Below are positions 47,580 through 55,873 of a DNA stretch of 63,511 nt, piece after piece; the stretch's first letter is position 1, and each line of letters starts with the position of its first letter. The notes under the pieces were generated by a model. The model was not told where the DNA came from and did no database searches. It saw only the letters and a list, made by a program, of their open reading frames with translations. The stretch comes from Lachnospiraceae bacterium (GTDB taxonomy: Bacteria; Bacillota; Clostridia; Lachnospirales; Lachnospiraceae). The stretch spans positions 1-63,511 of the forward strand of contig JAILAD010000079.1 in assembly GCA_024681795.1 (NCBI GenBank), written 5' to 3'. The position numbers were made by a program, and so were the translations under genes.

Positions 47580-48827
47580 TTATTCATATAATTCTTTTAT
47601 CGTGTTTTCTGATACATATACAAACCCTTCTGGTTCGTCAGATACTATTGCATCCAATCCCAGATAAAAAGAGTTGATAGGTCTATCATTTACCGGGAAA
47701 GCCAAATACATTTTTGCAGACATTCCTTTTTCCAAATCTTCAACATCGCCGGCATTAATATGATCATCTATTGCATCCATACCATACTCTTGAAAATATG
47801 ACATAATATATCCATCTTGATATGCTTCGCTATCAACAAATTTATTTGATGATATTTTTTTATCGGAAGTATTAGTAATGGTCAATTTAAATATAGCCAT
47901 TTGTTTCGTTTCCTTAGCTGTTTGCAAATCATATAATTCAAATCCATCATATATTATTTGACAACCGGAGGACCAAATAACATCCCCCTCACGCGTATCA
48001 TCTAAATCTAAATCAGTTCCTGGAAACATGGAATGAAAGGCATAATTCTCGGTATGAACATCCGCTTTGTGAACTGTCCAAATACAATCCGAATTATAGA
48101 AGAATTTCAATTCTTCCCAACTCTTTGGTACTTCATAATCCGCCACAGATAAAACTTTAGTTTTCGGATCCAGATTAGTTTCGTGGTACTGCATAATACC
48201 ATCCACTTCAACAAATGATGCTGTTTTAATATCCGATACTTGTACTCCGTCTGCATAACATGTAATATTATCAGGTTGTAAAAAAACTCTTTGATCAAGT
48301 GGGTTAAAGTAATCAAAGAAAGCAAGAATGACCTCATTATCTGACTTGCTAACTTCCTGATTGCTACCAAGAGAAACCGGAAGCGAGTCCATTTCTTTTA
48401 CATAAGATAGTCCAACATAAATGCCATTGCTCATTCCGATATCCCCGACACTCATATTTTCAAAATCAGATGCAATTATAAAATCATAGTTTGTTACATT
48501 TTCTTTTTCTGTTTTTTCTTCTGAATTGACCGTGTCGATAATAGGTTGCTCTGAGGTAGCCACTATGGGAGTATTTGCTACGGGTGGAGTTGTCGAGGTA
48601 TTTTTTAATTGTTTTGGTGATAGAAAGCCAAATAGACATCCAGTGAAAAAAAGGAATGCTTGAATAATTAATGCGGCAATTGAAAGGCCCTTCTTTCGGC
48701 CATCATTTTTAGACAAATCAACTATAGCCAATACTAAACCAATTATTGAAGTGCATCCTAGCAAAGTCAAAATGAAGGCCCAAATACTTAATGAGCTTAT
48801 TTTTCCTTCCATTGAATTATTATTCAT
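47580..48827 (-). CDS. DUF4190-like membrane protein with extracytoplasmic beta domains
   Basis: 415 aa. Two adjacent membrane helices (about 13-35 and 50-70) with the SKNDGRKKGLSIAALIIQ loop between them match DUF4190. A Thr/Glu linker (about 75-108) leads to two beta-rich extracellular domains resembling DUF4352/DUF5067 Ig-like modules. It is a shorter paralogue of the protein at 49.96 kb: both share NMSVGxIG and YVGLSYVK blocks and the same membrane part, but this one lacks the zinc ribbon. Function unknown; it lies in riboswitch cassette 1. Confidence 0.7.
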   Translation of the reverse strand: MNNNSMEGKISSLSIWAFILTLLGCTSIIGLVLAIVDLSKNDGRKKGLSIAALIIQAFLFFTGCLFGFLSPKQLKNTSTTPPVANTPIVATSEQPIIDTVNSEEKTEKENVTNYDFIIASDFENMSVGDIGMSNGIYVGLSYVKEMDSLPVSLGSNQEVSKSDNEVILAFFDYFNPLDQRVFLQPDNITCYADGVQVSDIKTASFVEVDGIMQYHETNLDPKTKVLSVADYEVPKSWEELKFFYNSDCIWTVHKADVHTENYAFHSMFPGTDLDLDDTREGDVIWSSGCQIIYDGFELYDLQTAKETKQMAIFKLTITNTSDKKISSNKFVDSEAYQDGYIMSYFQEYGMDAIDDHINAGDVEDLEKGMSAKMYLAFPVNDRPINSFYLGLDAIVSDEPEGFVYVSENTIKELYE

Positions 48828-48868
48828 TTTCCTTTCCTCCTTTTTTCCCTTGATTTAAAGGATTGACC

Positions 48869-49894
48869 TTATATTTCTTCTTGGATTACTTTCTCTTCCA
48901 AAATATCTATATAGTAGCTAAGTGTTATATGATTTCCATTTGATAACTCCTCTTCTTTGTCATTATCAAGTTTGGTTATTTGTTTATTTAAATCATCAAG
49001 GAATGCTTTATTCATATCTATTTCCGCTTGTGTATTTCTATTATTTTCCATTGTTTGTTTAATAGATCTGTTTAAAGCATCTACCTTGGAGATAGCTTGC
49101 GCTTCCTCTGGTTTCCATCGCGAAAGACGTATACCCCAAATAATCAAAAAGACCGCTATAGCAGAAAGAATAAACCATAATAAACAACCTACTCCACCCG
49201 AACTGGAAACAGCTACTATTAAAGCAACTATACTGCCAACAACAAAAAAAGCTGAACCACCAATTATAAAGATTTTTCCGAGTCCTTTCCTTTTTTGACC
49301 CTCGTCTACAATATTCTCAAACCCACTTCTTTGTTTTTTCCAAAGTTGTAGGTTTCCATCATTTTGCTGGATGTCAAACCAATCCGAATCAATTTTATCC
49401 ATAGTATTTTTTATTTTTTGTTGAAGTCTTTGTTTCTCTTCTTCACACTCCTTTATATAAGTATCTTCCCAAAAAACTTTTCCATCTCCGATAAAATTCT
49501 TCCATTGCTCTGGGACAATATTGAAACTTTTGTCCGATATAATAGAAAGTTTCATTTTATGCGACATTCCATTTTCGGCAACAGATAATCCTACCCAGGA
49601 TTTCCAATTATTTGGATAATCCTGAGACATTTTTCGAAAAGTATCCTGTGCATCCTGATACTTTTCAAGTTTTAATTGAGTAATACCATTTTCAGTGTAT
49701 TTATCTTCAGAAAAACCATTTTGAATAACGGCATTCTCAATTTTATTAATAGTTTGATGATTAGTTATATATTGATTAATTGCTTTTTCTACAACAAACG
49801 CAGAGCCGCAATGGGGGCATATAGCAGCATCCTTTCCTGCATCGATTTCTAACGTCCCACCGCAATTCGTGCATTCTGCCTTTATTAACGCCAT
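48869..49894 (-). CDS. Zinc-ribbon, TPR-like and two-helix membrane protein
   Basis: 341 aa. The N-terminal zinc ribbon is CTNCGGTLEI...CPHCGSAF (two CxxC pairs, residues 8-34). Next is a TPR-like segment (GITQLKLEKYQDAQDTFRKMSQDYPNNWKSWVGLS, about 68-103). Two membrane helices (about 207-228 and 233-252) separate this from a C-terminal coiled coil. It resembles zinc-ribbon membrane proteins that flank DUF4190 genes in Firmicutes. AACGGAGG precedes the ATG. Middle gene of riboswitch cassette 1. Confidence 0.65.
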   Translation of the reverse strand: MALIKAECTNCGGTLEIDAGKDAAICPHCGSAFVVEKAINQYITNHQTINKIENAVIQNGFSEDKYTENGITQLKLEKYQDAQDTFRKMSQDYPNNWKSWVGLSVAENGMSHKMKLSIISDKSFNIVPEQWKNFIGDGKVFWEDTYIKECEEEKQRLQQKIKNTMDKIDSDWFDIQQNDGNLQLWKKQRSGFENIVDEGQKRKGLGKIFIIGGSAFFVVGSIVALIVAVSSSGGVGCLLWFILSAIAVFLIIWGIRLSRWKPEEAQAISKVDALNRSIKQTMENNRNTQAEIDMNKAFLDDLNKQITKLDNDKEEELSNGNHITLSYYIDILEEKVIQEEI

Positions 49895-49955
49895 ATTCTA
49901 ATCCTCCGTTATTCTGATGACTCCTTTAAATAATTACCTTGTTTACATATAATAA

Positions 49956-51464
49956 TTATTCATCAGTTGCACCTATATAAACACAGCCCTTGGTATCTCC
50001 GACAATGTATCCGTCATCAAAGACCATATATAAATCACCTTCCTGCTTAACAACCGGAAATGCAATATATATATCTGAAGACATACCCTTCTCAATACTA
50101 TCAATATCAAAAATATTAATGAAACCATCGATTTTATCATCAAGCGTATAAGTTGCATCCTCTAATGCATATCCATCTTGGTATGCTCTCATTTTATATC
50201 CTACAAGCGAACAATCTATAGCTTCATCAGAAGTATTATTAATATTATACTTAAACACTATATAATGATAATCGCCCCAAACTTGATTATGATATGTATA
50301 ATATTCATTTCCCTCATATGTTAATTGATACTCTGAATCATATATAATCGTACCGGGTTGCGTTTCATCCATAGTAATGTAATTGTCAAACATCGGTTTC
50401 ATTTCAAATGCCTCAGTTTTAACATCTTCAGGATGCACCACCCACACGCAAGTTGATTCATAGAAAAACTTTATTTCCTTCCAGTCTTTAGGAACTTCAA
50501 AATCCTGACAAGATATTAGTTTCGTATCTGGTTCTAATTCAGTTGAATAGAACTGCCTTACGTCATCTACCAAAATATTAGTATAACTTTCTACATCTTT
50601 AACCTGTGTTCCATCCACATAACATGTAATATCATCCGGATTGACGGACACTTTCTTTCCGGAGCCATTGAAAAACTCGAAAAATCCAACAATTACTTCG
50701 TTATTTGGACTACTCACTTCATTGGTTCCGCCTAATGCATCCGGAAGTGAAGACATTCTTTTCACATATGAAAGACCAACATAAATATCTTTCTTTTCTC
50801 CTATTTCACCAACACTCATATTTTCTGTATCACTTGCTACAGTAATATTATATACTGGCTGAATTTCTTCTGGTTGCGGAGTATCAGATGGTGTATCCCA
50901 TGTTGTTCCTAGGCTCACTTCAGAAGTAATCTGTGTCGGGGTAGTTGTAACCGTATTTGTCGGGGTAGTTTGTTGATTCTTCGATATAAATGGTGACGCA
51001 ATACCATACAAAAAGCCTATAAGAAACAGTATTCCTTGTATAACCAAGGCAGCAATTGATAAGCCCTTTTTCCTTCCGTCCTTCTTGGAAAGATCGACAA
51101 TCGCAAAAATTAACCCAATTAGAGATGTACATCCTAAAAGTGATAATATAAACGCCCATATACTTAATGCGCTTGGCTTACTATCTTGTACAGGTTTAGG
51201 ATTAGCCGAAATAGTTGATGTCGTATAAGATGTACTTCCTACATAATTAGGATCGTTGTAAATTGCATTTGCCCCCTGTGCAGATGAATTTGAATAATTA
51301 GGATAAGTACCATTATTCATTCCACCATTATAGTTACTTGTGTTAGAATTAGACATGCCATTTAAACTTTCCGTATATTGTAAAATGGGATATCCGCAAT
51401 AAGGACAAGTTGGTGCCATATCAGATACATTATTTTTGCATTCAGGACATGTAATAAGTGCCAT
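49956..51464 (-). CDS. Zinc-ribbon DUF4190-like membrane protein with extracytoplasmic beta domains
   Basis: 502 aa. It starts with a zinc ribbon CPECKNN...CPYCGYP (residues 5-24), then an Asn/Ser/Tyr-rich linker (30-90), two DUF4190-type membrane helices (about 102-122 and 138-160) and two beta-rich outer domains like those of the paralogue at 47.58 kb. This puts a metal-binding tip inside the cell and a sensor- or binding-like part outside. A strong AGGAGG site precedes the ATG. First gene after the HTH protein in cassette 1, separated by 12 bases. Confidence 0.7.
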   Translation of the reverse strand: MALITCPECKNNVSDMAPTCPYCGYPILQYTESLNGMSNSNTSNYNGGMNNGTYPNYSNSSAQGANAIYNDPNYVGSTSYTTSTISANPKPVQDSKPSALSIWAFILSLLGCTSLIGLIFAIVDLSKKDGRKKGLSIAALVIQGILFLIGFLYGIASPFISKNQQTTPTNTVTTTPTQITSEVSLGTTWDTPSDTPQPEEIQPVYNITVASDTENMSVGEIGEKKDIYVGLSYVKRMSSLPDALGGTNEVSSPNNEVIVGFFEFFNGSGKKVSVNPDDITCYVDGTQVKDVESYTNILVDDVRQFYSTELEPDTKLISCQDFEVPKDWKEIKFFYESTCVWVVHPEDVKTEAFEMKPMFDNYITMDETQPGTIIYDSEYQLTYEGNEYYTYHNQVWGDYHYIVFKYNINNTSDEAIDCSLVGYKMRAYQDGYALEDATYTLDDKIDGFINIFDIDSIEKGMSSDIYIAFPVVKQEGDLYMVFDDGYIVGDTKGCVYIGATDE

Positions 51465-51476
51465 AAGTCTTTCCTC

Positions 51477-51710
51477 CTATCTCTCATTTTCACAGTTTTT
51501 TTTCATTTCATGTCTTTTACGATATCCAATCCAATCCCCGTTACGAATTCGGTTATCAACCGGTTTTTTTGCATCTTCGGGAATTGCCCAGGATTTACCA
51601 AATTTTATGACTCCTTCTATCCTTCCATCGGCACACATCTTTTGCACCATCCGGTTGGTTAATTCCCATTTTTCCGCAGTTTCTTTTACCGACATGTAAT
51701 TTCCAATCAT
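51477..51710 (-). CDS. Small HTH protein heading cassette 1
   Basis: 77 aa, MerR/excisionase-like helix-turn-helix: SVKETAEKWELTNRMVQKMC then DGRIEGVIKFGKSWAIP. It is about 75% identical over the first 44 residues to the protein at 59.0 kb. Such proteins are usually DNA-binding. It lies directly after a c-di-GMP-I riboswitch and terminator, with a GAGGT site before the ATG, and would be the first protein made when the switch lets transcription pass. A role as cassette regulator is inferred. Confidence 0.8.
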   Translation of the reverse strand: MIGNYMSVKETAEKWELTNRMVQKMCADGRIEGVIKFGKSWAIPEDAKKPVDNRIRNGDWIGYRKRHEMKKNCENER

Positions 51711-51727
51711 ATTTACCTCGCTAAAAA

Positions 51728-51834
51728 CAAAAAAGCACTGTCTATTCCGACAATGCCATTAACAGTTGCAACTGGCTGCCATTTTACAGGCCCTCTAGCT
51801 TTGCGTCACATCCTTTCGGATGCTTTGCCGAAAT
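51728..51834 (-). ncRNA. c-di-GMP-I (GEMM-I) riboswitch with terminator, cassette 1
   Basis: On the minus strand: GGCAAAGC, stem CATCC-GAAA-GGATG, the conserved TGACGCAAAGCT, GGGCCT, ATGG-AGCC and GTTGCAA, the ordered core of Rfam GEMM-I. The base before CAAA is G, as in c-di-GMP rather than c-GAMP binders. Directly downstream GCATTGTC/GACAGTGC forms an 8-bp stem (one G-T pair) followed by a T-run at 51,728-51,734, an intrinsic terminator just before the HTH gene. On or off response is not determined. Confidence 0.9.
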
Positions 51835-51845
51835 ATTATATTATC

Positions 51846-51874
51846 ATTATAAACGCACATGCGAAATTTGTCAT
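51846..51874 (-). promoter_or_regulatory. Sigma-A-type promoter of riboswitch cassette 1
   Basis: ATGACA, a 17-base spacer, and a perfect TATAAT on the minus strand; transcription would start at the aptamer's 5' edge. Confidence 0.85.
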
Positions 51875-51956
51875 CTAATAAATGTAATGTTTACAATATG
51901 TTCAAAAAATAACGGCGAAAAATCTTTATGATGTGGTAAAGTGCGCGTATTAATAC

Positions 51957-51985
51957 AAAAAGCGCATAATCATTTCTGATTATGC
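51957..51985 (-). terminator. Intrinsic terminator of the restriction cassette
   Basis: GCATAATCA/TGATTATGC form a 9-bp stem with a 4-base loop, then GC and a T-run on the minus strand, 52 bases after the last gene of cassette 2 and before the promoter of cassette 1. Confidence 0.75.
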
Positions 51986-52037
51986 ACCCAAAACCAACGA
52001 GATTGGACTTGGATAGAGAGCAACGGTATAGTATAGC

Positions 52038-52736
52038 TTATTGTATTCTGGCAAAACCATCCTCTGATATCAGATATATCGCATTGGCAACTTTTTTAAG
52101 GAATTTCTTTTGAATAACAGCATTAACTGGTTTTTCTGCCAATTGACCGGAGTACATAATTTTAATATTATTATCTACTTTTTCAGTATAAGATGAATCT
52201 GAGTTTGATTGCAGAGCGCGTATTCTCTTGGCATATTCCAGTAAATAACTCTTACCATAATCTAATTTTTCCACTTCGTTTTGCAATACATTTTTTTCAA
52301 TAAGCATTGCCTCCACAATAGTGAAATCATCGTTGTTTAAGTATTTTAAATCTTTCCTAATCCAACTATTATCCTTGCTTTTCTCACATTTTATGTTTGG
52401 CCAGATCAGCATAAAATAATCAGTTGCTAAATCATTATTTAAAAACCAACCTTCAACCGGTTCGATATGCCCTTTTTGTATGGAATCAATTTCAAAGGCA
52501 AATGTAGGAATCATTAGATTGCTGTAATACAGTGATGCTTTTTCATCAATGTGAATCCTTTTTCCGTTTGTAATCAACTCGACATCAATGCCATTTAACT
52601 GACTTTCTTTATCGGATTTCCGGATGAATTCAATGGGTTTCCCGTTTTTATCCAACAATTTTGAATAAAAGCATCTATCCATAAATATTGACAATTGGTT
52701 TTCTGCTTTCATATCAGTATTTCGAAATGATTCCAT
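52038..52736 (-). CDS. Small PD-(D/E)XK nuclease-like protein
   Basis: 232 aa, not assigned to a named family. The segment NGIDVELITNGKRIHIDEKAS carries an Asp51-x12-Asp64-x-Lys66 arrangement, followed by helix-strand elements (YYSNLMIPTFAFEIDSI), as in PD-(D/E)XK nucleases. The rest is charged, with a C-terminal KKVANAIYLIS segment. It is the last gene of the restriction cassette, 15 bases after the GHKL gene, with an AAAGG site. It may be a partner nuclease or a degenerated specificity subunit. Activity is inferred from motif spacing only. Confidence 0.6.
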   Translation of the reverse strand: MESFRNTDMKAENQLSIFMDRCFYSKLLDKNGKPIEFIRKSDKESQLNGIDVELITNGKRIHIDEKASLYYSNLMIPTFAFEIDSIQKGHIEPVEGWFLNNDLATDYFMLIWPNIKCEKSKDNSWIRKDLKYLNNDDFTIVEAMLIEKNVLQNEVEKLDYGKSYLLEYAKRIRALQSNSDSSYTEKVDNNIKIMYSGQLAEKPVNAVIQKKFLKKVANAIYLISEDGFARIQ

Positions 52737-52751
52737 ATTAAGCCTTTACCA

Positions 52752-54500
52752 TTAAACTAATTTCTTCAAATCAATTACATACACGGGGTTGCAATTAGGT
52801 ATAGTTAATATATGTGTTATTGAACTAGGACAATCATATTCATGCAATTTTCCTTTTTCAAGCTCTTCGCAATTTATACCAAAATTGTTTAACTGCAAAA
52901 TATCCGTATCATTTACATCCCAGCATATTACATAATCAATTTCGTCAAATACTTTCCTTGCATCTGCAAAATCTTTTGTTAAATGTCTTAAGTGTGACTT
53001 GAACTCATAAAAGCCAAATTTTTTCTTTTTCGTTTGCTTAGAAGTATAATATGCATATAAATCATATTTATTTCGGTAACCCAAATAAATTGGTGTAATA
53101 TCATCAATTACCTTATTTCCTATTAGTTCGAAGAAAATTGCTGAAACAGAAGCCTCTTGTTCTGAAGGAAGTTTTTCAAAAGCAGCAATTTTACTATTTA
53201 AATTCGGAAGGCCTTTTACTTCTTCAACAATTTCATCTCGGTCAAAATCACTCGGGCCTGGTGTTACAGGTACGGAGCTAGTATACTTTGTCACATATTT
53301 TGTTATTCTATTAAATAATTCTTTCGCTTTTGCCTGATATATAGCCTGAACTTTTCCATGTATTGATTTTCTACCAATATCAAAGGTCAAAGCATCATCT
53401 TGGAATATCATAAAAAAGTTAGACCAATATCCAGCGTTTCCTGAATTTGGATGGCTTATAGCTATTCCTGTAGGCATTCCTTTAGTTGCTGTATAAATGC
53501 CGGAATTCACTAAACAAAATGCATTGCTTTCCAGCCATTCATCTCCAACATCTCCTTCAGGTAACAATTTTAACTCTTTATTTATAAAATCCCAATCTCG
53601 TCTGGTCGGCAAAAAACATACCCAATAGGATATTTTCCTATAATTGTTATGTAAGTATGTACCTTTCAGCGTTAATATTTTACCTTGCAGCTTTGCTCGC
53701 TTATCAGTATCAGTTCGATCCTTTTCAGAAAGCCAAGCTTCAAATTCATCAATATCTACGATATCCGCAGCTGAAAGAACTTCCGTAGGTAAAATATATT
53801 CATTCTTTAGTACTTCTTCATAATTAACCCCATTAAAGTCCGTATACTTTATTATAATTTCAATTGGTTTAGTACTCTTTTCCCATAAATATGTCGTCTC
53901 CCCAAGAAAAGTTTTGCTCCGTAATATATACTTGAACTGTTCAAAGGAAAGATTAAAAAGAGAGGTTCCAATTTCTTCATTATCATCTCGCTCCAGCTCG
54001 ATTCCCTTCATGGATATTTTGGTTCCGCGACTTAAACCTTGTAATTCATTAACATCTAGCATTAATTCATCTTCAGACTTACTTTTCTTCCATAATCTAG
54101 CATCTTTGACGGTTGCAATGCCTCCCGTCTTTCCATCAGAGCTTCTTATCTCGAATTCCGTGCTTTGGAACATTACAAATTTAAGTCCCACGCCTTTTTC
54201 TCCAACTGAAGAAGTATCGCCGACTTTACCAGAAGAAAACAGATTTAATAGTTGTGGTAAATCTTCAAATGAAATTCCGCATCCATTATCTTCAAAAATA
54301 ATAGACTTTTCTTGCGAATTAACTGTTATCTTTATTTGTCCTTTTTCATCGCAATCCGCCTGCATTTTTCGTATAGCATCAACTGAATTTTGAGCAAGTT
54401 CAGCATACATATCCCAAGGATTTCTATAGCTATCATCTATATCTTTAATACTTCTTCTAATTGATGCTAACGGGAATTTTAAAAATTGTATTTTTGCCAT
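52752..54500 (-). CDS. GHKL/MORC-like ATPase fused to a PD-(D/E)XK nuclease domain
   Basis: 582 aa. The N-terminal GHKL ATPase has the N-box ELAQNSVDA (Glu34, Asn38), the G1 box DNGCGI (Asp71) and the G2 box GEKGVGLKF (100-108), as in MutL, Hsp90 and MORC. A transducer-like region follows (to about 400). The C-terminal part (about 460-582) holds Asp480 and FYEFKSH with Glu499 and Lys501, then a DYVICWDVND strand, a PD-(D/E)XK layout. Iyer and co-workers described MutL/MORC-type ATPases in bacterial restriction systems; this gene, beside a methyltransferase and endonucleases, fits that class. It starts 12 bases after the methyltransferase, with AGGAGG. Confidence 0.78.
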   Translation of the reverse strand: MAKIQFLKFPLASIRRSIKDIDDSYRNPWDMYAELAQNSVDAIRKMQADCDEKGQIKITVNSQEKSIIFEDNGCGISFEDLPQLLNLFSSGKVGDTSSVGEKGVGLKFVMFQSTEFEIRSSDGKTGGIATVKDARLWKKSKSEDELMLDVNELQGLSRGTKISMKGIELERDDNEEIGTSLFNLSFEQFKYILRSKTFLGETTYLWEKSTKPIEIIIKYTDFNGVNYEEVLKNEYILPTEVLSAADIVDIDEFEAWLSEKDRTDTDKRAKLQGKILTLKGTYLHNNYRKISYWVCFLPTRRDWDFINKELKLLPEGDVGDEWLESNAFCLVNSGIYTATKGMPTGIAISHPNSGNAGYWSNFFMIFQDDALTFDIGRKSIHGKVQAIYQAKAKELFNRITKYVTKYTSSVPVTPGPSDFDRDEIVEEVKGLPNLNSKIAAFEKLPSEQEASVSAIFFELIGNKVIDDITPIYLGYRNKYDLYAYYTSKQTKKKKFGFYEFKSHLRHLTKDFADARKVFDEIDYVICWDVNDTDILQLNNFGINCEELEKGKLHEYDCPSSITHILTIPNCNPVYVIDLKKLV

Positions 54501-54512
54501 GTTGTTTGCCTC

Positions 54513-55733
54513 CTATTCCAAAATTATAATTTCATCTAATTGCTTACCCATTCTTGTTATCATCGGAACCACAAGCGCATTTCCCATACAGAAGTATCGC
54601 ATTCGTTCCGGCATCCCGCCTGCAGCAGTCCAATCGTCCTTAAAACCCTGTAACCGTTCGGCTTCAATAGGTGTAAGCAAACGAAGCCTATGCGTTCCGG
54701 GATCTTCAACAACATGCGTACTGCGGTTAAGGGTGGATTCACTGGTTAACATTGTTCTTCCGGGGCGATCCCACGGATCAGGAAATGCAACAGGTCCTTC
54801 AGAAAAGATGTATTCATGTCCGTTTGCTGCTTTCCTCGGAATTTTCTTTGCTCCTTTCATATATTCCCATTTAGGCATTGCCTCTTCAGAAATATAATAA
54901 TGCTCATCAACATTCTTTTGAAGGACTTCTCCTAATAAAACGGGTTTCTCGTCAATTTCTATCACATTAGCAGTATATATGATTCCGTCACGCATCATAC
55001 CTGCATTGAAAAAATCAAATTTGAATGTATCAGAAATACTAACAACGTCTCCCTCTATAGTACCTTCATTAACGCTTTCTGTCGGATGAATAGGAAAGGA
55101 CTTTGCCATGAAACCATCTGTATTGATAATATCTATCGGTTTCTTTTTCTTCATTTTTTTTGCATATTTCGTAGTATTTTTATATGCAAAAATAAAAACC
55201 CTTCTTCGTCTTTGCGCTGCTCCATACAGTGCAGCATTAACAACACGCCATTCAACAATGTAACCTAACTCGTTTAAGCAGGCTAACATGATACCAAAAT
55301 CACGTCCTCTTTGATTTGCAGGGGACTTAAGTAATCTGTCTACATTTTCAAACAAACAGAATGGTGCTTTTTTTTCAATAAGTGTGTCTCTGATTTGCCA
55401 CCATAAAACACCTTTCTTGCCTTCAATTCCCTTAGATGAAGAGAGAGAATGCGCAACCGAGTAATCTTGGCACGGGAAACCGCCTACCAATAAGTTGTGA
55501 TCTGGGATGTTTTTCTTGTCGACGATACTGATATCAATACCGGTAGTTGAAGTGTCACCGGTTAAATCTTCTGAATCTCCAAAATGTGTCACATAACAAT
55601 CATGTGCCCATTGTTTTGATTTGCCCGGTTCCCACTGAGAAAACCATACGGTTTTCCATCCAGAATTGAGTTTTTCCAATCCAAGACGAAAACCGCCAAC
55701 TCCTGCGAAGAGTTCGCATACTGTCTTTTCCAT
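54513..55733 (-). CDS. DNA C5-cytosine methyltransferase
   Basis: Protective methylase of the restriction cassette. 406 aa with motif I ELFAGVGGFRLGLE, motif IV GGFPCQDYSVAH (catalytic Cys), motif VI ENVDRLL, motif VIII QRRRRVFIFA and motif X MGNALVVPMI. The target-recognition region lies between about 200 and 330. Pairing with a Sau3AI-type nuclease suggests GATC as the target, not proven. The start at 55733 is chosen because GGAGG lies 6 bases upstream. It is preceded by a 128-base gap with its own extended -10 promoter, so it can be made apart from the endonucleases upstream. Confidence 0.92.
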   Translation of the reverse strand: MEKTVCELFAGVGGFRLGLEKLNSGWKTVWFSQWEPGKSKQWAHDCYVTHFGDSEDLTGDTSTTGIDISIVDKKNIPDHNLLVGGFPCQDYSVAHSLSSSKGIEGKKGVLWWQIRDTLIEKKAPFCLFENVDRLLKSPANQRGRDFGIMLACLNELGYIVEWRVVNAALYGAAQRRRRVFIFAYKNTTKYAKKMKKKKPIDIINTDGFMAKSFPIHPTESVNEGTIEGDVVSISDTFKFDFFNAGMMRDGIIYTANVIEIDEKPVLLGEVLQKNVDEHYYISEEAMPKWEYMKGAKKIPRKAANGHEYIFSEGPVAFPDPWDRPGRTMLTSESTLNRSTHVVEDPGTHRLRLLTPIEAERLQGFKDDWTAAGGMPERMRYFCMGNALVVPMITRMGKQLDEIIILE

Positions 55734-55837
55734 AATAGCCTCCATATTGTCTTCTACCGCAAATCACGATAGGGTTTTAAGGATAATTCGGGAACTTCTA
55801 CAATGGATAAGCAGAAAGTGTTCCCGCCTTCGGGGTT

Positions 55838-55846
55838 ATTATATCA
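55838..55846 (-). promoter_or_regulatory. Extended -10 promoter of the methyltransferase
   Basis: TGATATAAT (TGn plus perfect TATAAT) on the minus strand in the gap between the Sau3AI-like gene and the methyltransferase. The -35 region is weak, which the TGn can offset. Confidence 0.6.
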
Positions 55847-55873
55847 TTTTTCGTCACATTGATGAAGGCTTTC

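Noticed and set aside
51728-51834. c-GAMP (GEMM-Ib) rather than c-di-GMP riboswitch
   Set aside because: The base before CAAA is G in both aptamers, whereas c-GAMP binders usually have A there. Ligand assay would still be decisive.
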